A stretch of DNA of 15,170 nucleotides from Rhodospirillales bacterium. Its GTDB lineage: Bacteria; Pseudomonadota; Alphaproteobacteria; Rhodospirillales; JABHCV01. Positions 5,964 through 14,216 of the stretch are shown one piece after another. The stretch spans positions 1 through 15,170 of the forward strand of contig JADHSW010000054.1 in NCBI GenBank assembly GCA_016776705.1, in the 5' to 3' direction. Numbering within the stretch: the first letter of the stretch is position 1; every line of letters starts with the position of its first letter. The translations under genes and the position numbers were made by a program. The notes beneath the pieces were generated by a model, which did no database searches, was not told where the DNA came from, and worked only from the letters and a program-made list of their open reading frames with translations.

Positions 5964-8387
5964 TTAATACAATCCACCCGTGCCGCTGGCTGGTGCGCCA
6001 CCATTTGAGGTCAGGCCCCGCAACACCTGAGACTCGCCGCTGGGAACCGATCCAGGCTTGAAGGCTTCGAGAATGATTCTTTTTTCGCCGGCGCGCGCCG
6101 GACTCCCGGTTGTCGCATTTACCCTGACCAGACGAATCCCCGGCGGAATACGAAATGGCGTCGCCGTACTATCGGCCAGTGCATCCTGCATAAATTGGCG
6201 AAAAATTGGAGCAGCGACCGAGGCCCCCTGTTCGCTTTTCCCAAGGGATCGCGGTTCATCAAACCCGGTAAAAACACCAACAGCCAAATCCGGTGAGAAC
6301 CCGATAAACCAGGCATCGACACTGTTATTCGTTGTTCCCGTTTTGCCGCCAAGCGGCTTGCCGACGGAACGGATCGAACGACCAGTGCCCCGATCAACAA
6401 CGCCTTTAAGCATTGAGACAATCTGGTAGGCACTGGCCGGATCGGACAATTGCTGGCGCAGGTCCGGCAACAATGGCACAGGCTGGTTTGTCCAGAACGA
6501 TGCCTGACAGTCGTTGCAGGTCCGCAAGTCGTGGCTGAAGACCTTGCGGCCATGACGGTCCTGAATACGATCGATCAACGTCGGGGTGATCTTCTTACCG
6601 CCATTGACCAACATGGCGTACCCAGCTGTCAGGCGCAGCAAGGTGGTTTCACCCGCCCCCAAAGACATCGCAAGTTGTTCAGGCATGTTGTCAATCAGTC
6701 CGAATCGATTGGCGTATTCAGATATCTTGTCCATGCCCACTGTCTGGGCAAGGCGGACCGTCATCAGGTTGCGGGACTTTTCTATCCCCAGGCGCATGGT
6801 GCTTGGCCCGTAAAATTTCTTGGTGTAGTTGGCAGGACGCCATTTTGGCAGTCCGGGTCCCTGATCGATAACGAAGGGCGCGTCCAGAATAAGGGTCGAT
6901 GGCGAGTATCCTGACTCCAGCGCTGCTAAGTAGACGAACGGTTTGAATGCAGACCCCGGCTGTCTTTTTGCCTGTGTAACCCTGTTAAACTGGCTTTTGG
7001 TATAATCGTAGCCGCCTGACATCGCCAGAACACGCCCTGTATGAGGATCAAGGGCGACAAGCGCCCCTTCAATTTCGGGTATCTGTCTGAGCGCATGGGT
7101 TCCCGCCGGGAAAAGGTTTCCCTCCTTATCGGCAAGCAGGGATTCAACGACAATCACATCCCCCTTGCCCAGTACATCTGACGGGCGATTGACGCGGGGA
7201 CCCAGTTTTTCATCTTTGGCCCAGGGCCTGGCCCATTTCAACTGCTCCAGTGGTATGTGACCGGTTTTTCCATCAGCCAGGCCAATGCTGGCGGCTTTAT
7301 CATCAAGATCAAGAACAACAGCCATTTTCCAGTTTCGCAGTCCCGGAATCGGTTCGATAGCGACCAGCTTTTGATGAATGGTCATGCCTGAATCATCGAC
7401 TTCCAAATGCATCAACGGGCCACGCCAGCCATGGCGGCGATCATAGGCCTGTAATCCATCCCTCAGGGCTTTGTCTGCTATATCCTGGAATTTCGGGTTC
7501 AGGGTCGTGCGAACAGAAAGACCGCCCTTGTAGAGTTCTTTTTCGCCGTAACGTTCCGCCAGCTCCCGGCGCACTTCCTCGGCAAAGAATTCGGCGGTGA
7601 CAAATTCCGTGTCAGAACGTTGTTGTGTTGCCAGGGGCATGGATTTGGCGATCATCGCCTCGTCATCGGTAATAACGCCATCTTCAAGCATACGGCCAAT
7701 CACCCAGTCACGACGGATCACAGCGGCATCATGACTGCGAACGGGATGATAGTTATTGGGGGCCTTTGGCAGCGCAGCCAGATAGGCTACTTCTTCGATG
7801 GTCAATTGATCCAGGGGCTTGTTGAAATAATTCAACGCCGCCGCAGCCACGCCGTATGAGCCGTACCCCAGATAGATTTCGTTAAGGTAAAGCTCCAGTA
7901 TTCGATCCTTGGTGAAGGCACGTTCTATCCGGAAAGCCAATATGGCTTCTTTTACCTTTCGGTCCCACGACACCTCATTGGTCAGCAGAAAGTTTTTCGC
8001 TACCTGTTGGGTAATTGTCGACGCACCGACCATGCGGCGCTGCTTGCCAAGGTTTTTCAGATTGATGATGATGGCCCGTGTGACGCCAACAAAATCAATT
8101 CCCTGATGATTGTAAAAATTGTGATCTTCTGCCGACAGGAAGGCATTGACGACACGTTTGGGCATGGCCTGAATGGGAACAAAGACACGCTTTTCAATGG
8201 CGTATTCCGCCAACAATCGACCGTCGCCAGCGTGCACACGAGTCATGACCGGCGGCTCATAATTGGCTAACTGGCGATAGTCCGGCAGATCCTGACCAAA
8301 TTTGTTAAACACATAGATCACCCCTCCTACTCCGACAAACGCCAGAATAATCAAAAAACCAAAGAAGGTGAGGAGTGCTCTGAACAT
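5964..8387 (-). CDS. mrcA: Class A penicillin-binding protein 1A (glycosyltransferase / transpeptidase)
   Basis: Bifunctional peptidoglycan synthase of 807 aa, anchored by one N-terminal membrane segment (about residues 4-27) with its domains in the periplasm. The glycosyltransferase GT51 domain spans about 55-240: catalytic Glu87 in SAEDHNFYNHQG, GASTITQQVAKNF (121-133), RKVKEAILAFRIER (143-156), and EIYLGYGSYGVAAAA (170-184). An OB-like linker covers about 320-430. The transpeptidase domain follows, with the acyl-enzyme serine S479 and K482 in GSAFKP, SRN at 538-540, and KTGT at 682-685. All catalytic residues are present, so the enzyme should be active. A CNDC pair (C624, C627) lies between the last two motifs. 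The C-terminal tail beyond 740 is Pro/Gly-rich. The gene lies 153 nt behind amiC and 56 nt before prfB. Known PBP1A biology is polymerisation of lipid II and cross-linking of stem peptides during elongation. Confidence 0.97.
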   Translation of the reverse strand: MFRALLTFFGFLIILAFVGVGGVIYVFNKFGQDLPDYRQLANYEPPVMTRVHAGDGRLLAEYAIEKRVFVPIQAMPKRVVNAFLSAEDHNFYNHQGIDFVGVTRAIIINLKNLGKQRRMVGASTITQQVAKNFLLTNEVSWDRKVKEAILAFRIERAFTKDRILELYLNEIYLGYGSYGVAAAALNYFNKPLDQLTIEEVAYLAALPKAPNNYHPVRSHDAAVIRRDWVIGRMLEDGVITDDEAMIAKSMPLATQQRSDTEFVTAEFFAEEVRRELAERYGEKELYKGGLSVRTTLNPKFQDIADKALRDGLQAYDRRHGWRGPLMHLEVDDSGMTIHQKLVAIEPIPGLRNWKMAVVLDLDDKAASIGLADGKTGHIPLEQLKWARPWAKDEKLGPRVNRPSDVLGKGDVIVVESLLADKEGNLFPAGTHALRQIPEIEGALVALDPHTGRVLAMSGGYDYTKSQFNRVTQAKRQPGSAFKPFVYLAALESGYSPSTLILDAPFVIDQGPGLPKWRPANYTKKFYGPSTMRLGIEKSRNLMTVRLAQTVGMDKISEYANRFGLIDNMPEQLAMSLGAGETTLLRLTAGYAMLVNGGKKITPTLIDRIQDRHGRKVFSHDLRTCNDCQASFWTNQPVPLLPDLRQQLSDPASAYQIVSMLKGVVDRGTGRSIRSVGKPLGGKTGTTNNSVDAWFIGFSPDLAVGVFTGFDEPRSLGKSEQGASVAAPIFRQFMQDALADSTATPFRIPPGIRLVRVNATTGSPARAGEKRIILEAFKPGSVPSGESQVLRGLTSNGGAPASGTGGLY

Positions 8388-8423
8388 CGATTTTAATGCG
8401 GAGCCTTTTTGAACAAATCAGGG

Positions 8424-8453
8424 ATTAAATTTTCACGCTGCATCATAAGTCAA
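8424..8453 (-). promoter_or_regulatory. Candidate promoter for mrcA
   Basis: On the minus strand TTGACT (8453-8448) and TTTAAT (8429-8424) are separated by 18 nt, within the 153-nt amiC-mrcA gap and about 35 nt before the mrcA ATG. The -35 is strong and the -10 is weaker. If real, mrcA (and prfB behind it) can be expressed independently of amiC. Confidence 0.35.
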
Positions 8454-8540
8454 TCCGATTACAGTCCGATACACCCAAATCAGTGGCAAAATTTACGATT
8501 AAAATGTGGCGGGGATAGGGCATAGAGAGAGCAAAAAAGT

Positions 8541-9812
8541 TTACTTCTTATAAGCTTCTTCGATGTTCGAAAAATAACTGGAAACCGCACGAACCATACC
8601 CTTCGCCAGTTTGGCGCGATAGTTTTTGTCTTTCAGGGCTTTTTCATCGCTACGATTTGAAAGGAAACCAAGTTCGATCAGCACCGAGGGAACATCCGGC
8701 GCCTTTAGAACGGCAAACCCTGCGAAACGATGGGTTTTGCGCAAGAGATGCGTTTGGCGACGCATCTCGTCGACCAAACCGCTGGCGAACTTCGCCGACT
8801 GGTTCATGGATTCCCGTTGGGCAAGGTCAATCAGGATGTTCGTGACTTCCTTGGTCTCGCCGACAAGATTGATACCAGCGATCAGGTCGGCCTTGTTTTC
8901 CTTTTCAGCCAAAGCCTCGGCTTCCTTATCAGAAGCCCGCTCAGACAGGGTGTAAACCGAAAGGCCACGGGTGTTGGGGTTTTTGATGGCATCTGCGTGG
9001 ATGGAAATAAACAGTTCCGCCCCGGCATCGCGGGCCCTGTTCACGCGGTCGCGCAAGGGTATGAAAATATCGCGCTCGCGTGTAAGCATGGCCTGAAAGC
9101 GGCCTGTTTTGTCCAATTGGGCTTTAAGTTCCCGTGCCATGGCAAGGGTTATATGCTTTTCGTAAATTCCGCTTGCGCCAATGGTGCCGGGATCAACCCC
9201 GCCATGGCCGGGATCGATGACAATAATTCGCTTGGCTGGCCTTTCAGGTACAATATCGGGCTTCGCCGGGGGGGGTGAAAACAGCGCTGCCGTTGTCGAT
9301 ACTTCCTGCGTTGGCGAGCTTTGTGCGGGAAGTGTTTTCGCCGCGCTGGCAAATTCGCTTTCAGAAATTCCGCCCAGATCAATAACCAGACGGTAACCAT
9401 TTTTGCCATCAGGGTTCAGGATAAAGCTTTTTTCAATGCTGGGCGGTTGCCCTACATCCAGAACAATCCGGGATTTTCCCGGCTGAAACAAACCATAACG
9501 GAGCTTTTGTAACAGACCGACGCCAACTGGCAAGGGGCGCGGGGGCAAGCGCCAGCCCACTTCCGGAAGATCAATCACAACGCGGTAGGGCTTGGAAAGC
9601 GCGAACACCTCGAAGGCGACATTGTTGGTCAGATCGAAAACAAGCCTTGTTGTTTTCCCATGATGTCCAACGCGTACATCAGTGACGACGGCTTCAGCAG
9701 CGTGGGCGACACCAGCAACTGAAGCCACTAAAAAAAACGCAACAGCAAACGCGGGCAACCAGCGATAGACCCCGGGGCGGAATGTCGAAAATAACCGAAT
9801 ACACGCAAGCAT
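8541..9812 (-). CDS. amiC: N-acetylmuramoyl-L-alanine amidase with AMIN domain
   Basis: Periplasmic zinc amidase of 423 aa that cuts the bond between MurNAc and the stem peptide, typically for daughter-cell separation. A signal peptide (hydrophobic core about 20-34, cleavage near AHA/AE at 36-40) is followed by an AMIN septum/peptidoglycan-targeting domain (about 41-150), a Pro/Ser-rich linker (about 160-194), and the Amidase_3 catalytic domain (about 195-415). The four expected catalytic and zinc residues are visible: H203 in DPGHGG, E218 in IYEKH, H272 in SIHADA, and E380 in VLIELGFLSN. The segment at about 286-360, between the H272 strand and the final motif, has the length of the regulatory helix insert that occludes the active site in AmiB/AmiC-type enzymes; such enzymes need EnvC/NlpD-like activators, which are not in this window. 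It is divergent from rne and the first gene of the amiC-mrcA-prfB series. Confidence 0.95.
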   Translation of the reverse strand: MLACIRLFSTFRPGVYRWLPAFAVAFFLVASVAGVAHAAEAVVTDVRVGHHGKTTRLVFDLTNNVAFEVFALSKPYRVVIDLPEVGWRLPPRPLPVGVGLLQKLRYGLFQPGKSRIVLDVGQPPSIEKSFILNPDGKNGYRLVIDLGGISESEFASAAKTLPAQSSPTQEVSTTAALFSPPPAKPDIVPERPAKRIIVIDPGHGGVDPGTIGASGIYEKHITLAMARELKAQLDKTGRFQAMLTRERDIFIPLRDRVNRARDAGAELFISIHADAIKNPNTRGLSVYTLSERASDKEAEALAEKENKADLIAGINLVGETKEVTNILIDLAQRESMNQSAKFASGLVDEMRRQTHLLRKTHRFAGFAVLKAPDVPSVLIELGFLSNRSDEKALKDKNYRAKLAKGMVRAVSSYFSNIEEAYKK

Positions 9813-9958
9813 GGCTCACCAACAAACAGGGATTTACGACGGGATTGTTAAACGGGTTCCCATGGCTCCCTGCGAATAACTAAAGTTAAAAGCAACAATA
9901 CGATTGTCGAACAATAATCCTACCGTTATGTTAACATCATGACATTAGGGATTCAGTC

Positions 9959-9980
9959 TTTTTGACGCCCTGGTCAAAAA
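9959..9980. repeat. Perfect 8-bp inverted repeat between amiC and rne
   Basis: TTTTTGAC (9959-9966), six bases GCCCTG, then GTCAAAAA (9973-9980). Each arm contains TTGAC, so a -35-like hexamer points in each direction (TTGACG on +, TTGACC on -). It could be a regulator site or a symmetric promoter element. No transcription factor can be named from the sequence. Confidence 0.5.
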
Positions 9981-10120
9981 TTTACGAATCGGAGCGCCCC
10001 TTTATCAGGAGCTGTCCCAATTCATAAGTGATACGAACAGATTACAATCGAGTTTTTTCATGCCGGATAGAGCAGCGCGAACATTCATGAAGGAAGCACC
10101 GTCAATGTTGATGGTCGCCA

Positions 10121-10154
10121 GTTCGTTCGAATGCGCCGCCGGCGAACAACGAAC
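10121..10154 (+). promoter_or_regulatory. Predicted hairpin in the rne 5' leader
   Basis: GTTCGTT (10121-10127) pairs with AACGAAC (10148-10154). Inside that, CGCC (10134-10137) pairs with GGCG (10141-10144) around a GCC loop. The structure lies 65 nt before the rne start. In E. coli RNase E limits its own mRNA by recognising leader hairpins; a similar role here is inference. Confidence 0.35.
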
Positions 10155-10219
10155 ACGCATCGGCCTCACAAATGGATTTACCTCCAGTGATGGGCCGACG
10201 CCTTGGAGTTACAGTTTTA

Positions 10220-12880
10220 ATGTCTACCAACAAAATGCTAATCGATGCCGCCCACCCGGAGGAAATCCGGGTTGCGGTACTCAGTGGGAATCGTCTTCAG
10301 GACTTTGATGTCGAATCAGTCGCCCGAAAGCAAATCAAGGGCAACATCTACCTTGCCAAAGTGATCCGGGTCGAGCCGTCATTGCAGGCGGCCTTTGTTG
10401 ATTACGGCGGAAACCGTCATGGTTTCCTGTCATTCAGCGAAATTCACCCCGACTACTACCAGATTCCAATCGAGGATCGTCTGGCCCTGCTGGAACACGA
10501 GGCCGAAGAAATCGCAGAGGAAGTGACCGGGGAGTCGCGAGAAGGAACCGAGGAACCCGAGGACGGGATCGAGAAAGTTAGCACTCGGGACGACCACGCC
10601 GAAGACGCCCAGGACGGTGATCAGCCTGATGGGCAAAATGCCAGCGAAGAGGCTGAGGATGAAAATCCATCCGAGGAAGTAATCAGCGAAGCATCCGACG
10701 ATGCATCCGAACCAGACGAGACCTCAGAAGATGATGAAGATGGGGAACTGGGTGCCCTGAGGAAAAACCGCAAGGGTATAGAAACCCTGGGTGGAGACGA
10801 CGCCGAAGATGCCCGTCCCAACCGTCGCACGCCAAGCCATCGCCGCTATAAGATCCAGGAAGTCATCAAGCGTCGCCAGATCCTGCTTATTCAGGTGGTC
10901 AAGGAAGAACGCGGCAATAAAGGCGCGGCACTGACGACATATATTTCCCTGGCCGGTCGTTATTGCGTTCTGATGCCCAACACAGCACGGGGCGGCGGCA
11001 TCTCGCGCAAGATCACCAACGGCGGAGACCGCAAGCAACTGAAGGCGATCCTGTCTGAACTGAAAATCCCCGAAGGCATGGCGGTCATCGTCCGAACAGC
11101 CGGGATCAAACGCACCAGGACGGAAATCAAACGAGACTATGAATATCTTGTGCGCTTGTGGGACAGCATCAGGGACTTGACCCTGGAATCAACCGCCCCA
11201 TCACTTGTTCACGAGGAAGGTAACCTGATTAAACGTTCGATTCGCGACCTGTATACCCGCGACATCGAGGAAATCATTGTTGCCGGTGATCGTGGATACC
11301 GCATGGCAAAGGACTTCATCAAGCTGTTGATCCCCAGCCACGCCAAACGCGTGCAACCGTACAGCGCCTCGACGGAATCGATTTTTCAGCACTATCAGGT
11401 AGAAAGCCAACTCGACGCCATTCACTCGCCCGAAGTGCAGATGAAGTCCGGCGCTTATATTGTTATCAATCCGACAGAGGCTCTCGTCTCTATTGACGTT
11501 AACTCTGGCCGTTCGACCCGGGAACGCAATATCGAGGAAACCGCTTACAAAACAAACCTGGAAGCTGCCGATGAAATCGCCCGTCAGTTACGACTGCGCG
11601 ATCTGGCAGGGCTGATCGTTATCGATTTTATTGACATGGAAGTGTCTCGCAACAACGTCCATGTCGAAAAACGCCTTAAGGACGCCATGCGCAACGATCG
11701 CGCCCGCATTCAGATCGGTCGCATCAGCCCGTTTGGCCTTCTTGAAATGTCGCGCCAGCGCCTGCGGATGTCCCTGATTGAAACCAGTTCGGAACCCTGC
11801 CCCTTCTGTGGCGGCACAGGTATTCGGCGCTCAACGGATTCTGCCGCTCTGGTTGCCCTACGCGCCATTCAGGAAGAAGCCAACCGCCAGCGGGCCAGTG
11901 AAATTATCACTCACGTACCGACAGCCGTCGCCCTTTATATTCTGAACCAAAAACGCCCGGCGCTTTGGGATATTGAACAGGCAACGGGAATTAAAATTTC
12001 AGTAACCGCCGACGAAGCCTTAATTCCCCCTGATCTGCGTATTGAACGGATCAAGGCCTCAGGTCAGGTTGAAGCCGTGGCGACAAGCATTGCTAGCGTT
12101 GAAGAGCCCGCGGAAGAAAAACAGGGAAAGCGTCGCCGCAGACCGCGACGCCGCAAGACTTCGGATGTGGAGTTCGAGTCAAATGAAGAACTCACCAACA
12201 CCGAAAGTGACTGCAGCGAGCCACAGGATATTGTCGAAGAAGTCATGGCCGACGACGATACTGATGAAGGTAAATCGCCGAAACGCCGCCGCCGCGGCAA
12301 ACGCGGCGGTCGCCGTCGTCGTGGCCGTCCCGACGAGCAAAACGCGAATGAGGAGGGCCAGGCAGATTCGGGTGAAGCGCCTCCGAAGGATAGCGCGGGC
12401 GACACACCGGAAGCCCCCACTGATACAACTGTTGAAACTCAACCCGAAAAAACCGATGACGCCCCGGATGTAAAAACGGCCGAAGATAAAGAAGAGAAAA
12501 AACCTGCCAGAAAACCGGCCCGCCGACGCTCACGCGCCAAGAAAAGCGATGGTGAGAACGATACGCCCCAGGCTGATGCGGACAGTACGTCCCAGGACGC
12601 CCCTCCTGAAGCTGTAACCATTGAAGGCGAGGTTGAAGCAGCGCCGGAAGAAAAACCGAAACGCCAGCGCCGCACACGCAAAAAGCCCGTTGAAAAAACG
12701 GCCACGGAAGCTGAAACAAAGGAAACGGCGCTCGAAACGCCCATCGAAGTAAAGAAGCCCGAAGAACCCGAGGTTGATCTGAAGCTGATTGCCGAAGCCG
12801 CTAAAACCACCGTTATAAATATCGGTGATGGCGAGACAGCCAATGCGGAAGAACCAAAACGAGGCTGGTGGCGACGCTAG
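10220..12880 (+). CDS. rne: Ribonuclease E
   Basis: Endoribonuclease of 886 aa that starts most mRNA decay, processes rRNA and tRNA, and scaffolds the degradosome. ATG 10220 is chosen because MSTNKMLIDAAHPEE is the family's typical start; the in-frame ATG 10172 would add 16 atypical residues. GGAG (10205-10208) lies 11 nt upstream. The S1 region begins near residue 37 (KQIKGNIYLAKV) and is split by an acidic insert at about 92-200 that is roughly 40% Asp/Glu. The catalytic DNase-I-like part holds D426 in SIDVNSGR and D469 in VIDFIDM, equivalent to E. coli D303 and D346. The zinc-link cysteines C527 and C530 are in CPFCGGTG. The C-terminal half is disordered, with arginine-rich RNA-binding blocks at 637-646, 688-703 and 761-775. 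It ends in RGWWRR, the GWW tail that contacts PNPase in Caulobacter. It is convergent with the aminotransferase gene. Confidence 0.97.
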   Translation: MSTNKMLIDAAHPEEIRVAVLSGNRLQDFDVESVARKQIKGNIYLAKVIRVEPSLQAAFVDYGGNRHGFLSFSEIHPDYYQIPIEDRLALLEHEAEEIAEEVTGESREGTEEPEDGIEKVSTRDDHAEDAQDGDQPDGQNASEEAEDENPSEEVISEASDDASEPDETSEDDEDGELGALRKNRKGIETLGGDDAEDARPNRRTPSHRRYKIQEVIKRRQILLIQVVKEERGNKGAALTTYISLAGRYCVLMPNTARGGGISRKITNGGDRKQLKAILSELKIPEGMAVIVRTAGIKRTRTEIKRDYEYLVRLWDSIRDLTLESTAPSLVHEEGNLIKRSIRDLYTRDIEEIIVAGDRGYRMAKDFIKLLIPSHAKRVQPYSASTESIFQHYQVESQLDAIHSPEVQMKSGAYIVINPTEALVSIDVNSGRSTRERNIEETAYKTNLEAADEIARQLRLRDLAGLIVIDFIDMEVSRNNVHVEKRLKDAMRNDRARIQIGRISPFGLLEMSRQRLRMSLIETSSEPCPFCGGTGIRRSTDSAALVALRAIQEEANRQRASEIITHVPTAVALYILNQKRPALWDIEQATGIKISVTADEALIPPDLRIERIKASGQVEAVATSIASVEEPAEEKQGKRRRRPRRRKTSDVEFESNEELTNTESDCSEPQDIVEEVMADDDTDEGKSPKRRRRGKRGGRRRRGRPDEQNANEEGQADSGEAPPKDSAGDTPEAPTDTTVETQPEKTDDAPDVKTAEDKEEKKPARKPARRRSRAKKSDGENDTPQADADSTSQDAPPEAVTIEGEVEAAPEEKPKRQRRTRKKPVEKTATEAETKETALETPIEVKKPEEPEVDLKLIAEAAKTTVINIGDGETANAEEPKRGWWRR

Positions 12881-12973
12881 AACGACTCAGTTCCCGGCAC
12901 CTGTTTCGCTGCGCTGGCTGTATAGTTTAAAGCTTTTTTTCCAGGGAGATATGATCGCCCCGGTGCAGGGGTA

Positions 12974-13016
12974 TGGTCACTGTTTCAGTCGCAATGCCCT
13001 GGCCGGGCAATGACCA
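12974..13016. repeat. Nested inverted repeat in the rne / aminotransferase convergent gap
   Basis: TGGTCA (12974-12979) is complementary to TGACCA (13011-13016) and encloses TGCCC (12995-12999) / GGGCA (13005-13009) around TGGCC. No T-run follows on either strand, so a Rho-independent terminator is not supported. The rest of the 186-nt gap (12881-13066) shows no gene or RNA that I recognise. Confidence 0.3.
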
Positions 13017-13066
13017 CGTTTAAGGCTATATGAGACTTGCATAGAGGAAACAAAGTATCGAAGCCG

Positions 13067-14215
13067 TTATCGCTTCCAGTTGATTAAACGCCTTCCGGCT
13101 TCGGCCATGTCGGAAAACGGACCGGCGAAGGAAAAACGGACAAAGTGATTGCCCCGTTCAGGATCAAAGTCCACACCGGGCGTGATGGCGACGCCTGTTT
13201 CCGCCAAGCACCGTCGGCAGAATTCCTCACTGTCATTGGTCAAATGCGAGACATCTGCATACAAATAGAATGCCCCTTCAGCATGAGATAACTTGTCAAA
13301 CCCGGCCTTGGGGAGCAATTCCAGCAACAGGTCCCGGTTTTTCCGGTAATTGGCTACATAACCATCCAATTGTTCCCGGCAATCAAAGGCGGCAACGGCG
13401 GCGACTTGCGAAAGGGTTGGCGGTGATATGAAAAAATTTTGCAACAGGCATTCCACGGGCCTGAGCAAGGGTTCGGGCACGACCATCCAGCCCAGACGCC
13501 AACCGGTCATGGAAAAGTACTTGGAAAAACTGTTTATAATGATGGCGTCGTCGCTGTAAGCTAAAACGGACTGGGCGCGTTCCTCGTAAGTAATGCCATG
13601 ATAGATTTCATCCGATATCAGCCGGATGCCCCTTTCCTTGCAGTAGCCAACAAGAACGCGCAGTTCATCGGCGGAAATCATCGTCCCGGTTGGATTCGAC
13701 GGGCTGGCGATAATCAGGCCATCAAGCTTGCCTTCCACGGCGTCAAGACTGGTGGGTGTTGGTTGAAAATTGGTTTCCGGGCCCACCGGCATTCCGACGG
13801 GTTCAATATCCAGGGCTTTCAGAATATTACGATAGGCAGGATAGCCCGGATTGGCGAGAGCAACACGGTCCCCGGCGTCGAAGGCGCTCAAAAAAGAGAC
13901 GATAAAAGCACCCGAGGAACCCGTCGTAATGGCGATGCGTTCACTGGAAACGCCAAGACCATAATAGTCATTGTAATGCTGTGCGAGTCGCTCACGTAGC
14001 TCAGGAATACCAAAAGCAAGGGTATAACCGATGCGATTGTCCTCGAGGGCCGCATGTGCTGCTATCAACACGGCGTCCGCAGCCGATGTACCTGGCTGCC
14101 CTACTTCCATATGCATGACATCATTTCCGGTCGCTTCACGTTCGGCTGCAGCCCGCATGACATCCATAACAATGAACGGCGGAATCGCCCCGCGCTTTGC
14201 TGCTTTAAGCGTCAT
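13067..14215 (-). CDS. PLP-dependent class I/II aminotransferase
   Basis: Cytoplasmic fold-type I aminotransferase of 382 aa, resembling the aspartate/aromatic aminotransferase group. Expected residues are present: MEVGQPG near the start (36-42), the GYT substrate-domain signature (63-65), N174 in SPSNPTG, D202 and Y205 in SDEIYHG, the PLP Schiff-base lysine K232 in SFSKYFSMTGWRLGW, and R360 in FVRFSFA for the substrate carboxylate. The substrate cannot be told: this group includes aspartate, alanine, aromatic and other transaminases, so no symbol is given. Its ATG begins one base after the TAG of the upstream GGT-like gene (TAG-A-ATG) and no clear Shine-Dalgarno is seen, so translation probably depends on coupling. 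The two genes are one operon. Confidence 0.9.
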   Translation of the reverse strand: MTLKAAKRGAIPPFIVMDVMRAAAEREATGNDVMHMEVGQPGTSAADAVLIAAHAALEDNRIGYTLAFGIPELRERLAQHYNDYYGLGVSSERIAITTGSSGAFIVSFLSAFDAGDRVALANPGYPAYRNILKALDIEPVGMPVGPETNFQPTPTSLDAVEGKLDGLIIASPSNPTGTMISADELRVLVGYCKERGIRLISDEIYHGITYEERAQSVLAYSDDAIIINSFSKYFSMTGWRLGWMVVPEPLLRPVECLLQNFFISPPTLSQVAAVAAFDCREQLDGYVANYRKNRDLLLELLPKAGFDKLSHAEGAFYLYADVSHLTNDSEEFCRRCLAETGVAITPGVDFDPERGNHFVRFSFAGPFSDMAEAGRRLINWKR

Positions 14216-14216
14216 T

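Larger units (their letters stand above)
9813..10219. promoter_or_regulatory. Divergent control region between amiC and rne (407 nt, no gene)
   Basis: This stretch separates the starts of amiC (-) and rne (+). Its left two-thirds are AT-rich and presumably hold both promoters, but I could not fix a -10 for either. It contains a perfect inverted repeat at 9959-9980 and a hairpin at 10121-10154. A long rne leader would fit the known autoregulation of RNase E through its 5' UTR in E. coli. A frame from ATG 10060 runs into rne out of frame and does not look like a protein. Confidence 0.5.

Noticed and set aside
8530..8540. T-run just after the amiC stop as a terminator
   Set aside because: No stable GC stem precedes it on the minus strand.
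8730..9278. 182-aa open frame antisense to amiC
   Set aside because: It overlaps the amidase catalytic domain, whose zinc ligands are all intact; no family features.
10172..10219. Upstream in-frame ATG for rne
   Set aside because: It would add 16 residues before the conserved MSTNKMLID start of this family, and there is no Shine-Dalgarno before it.
10060..10308. 82-aa ORF upstream of and overlapping rne
   Set aside because: It is out of frame with rne, runs into its coding sequence, and its translation shows no protein-like pattern; leader RNA is the better explanation.
12914..12940. T-run after rne as a Rho-independent terminator
   Set aside because: Seven T residues follow, but the preceding bases form only a 3-4-bp stem.
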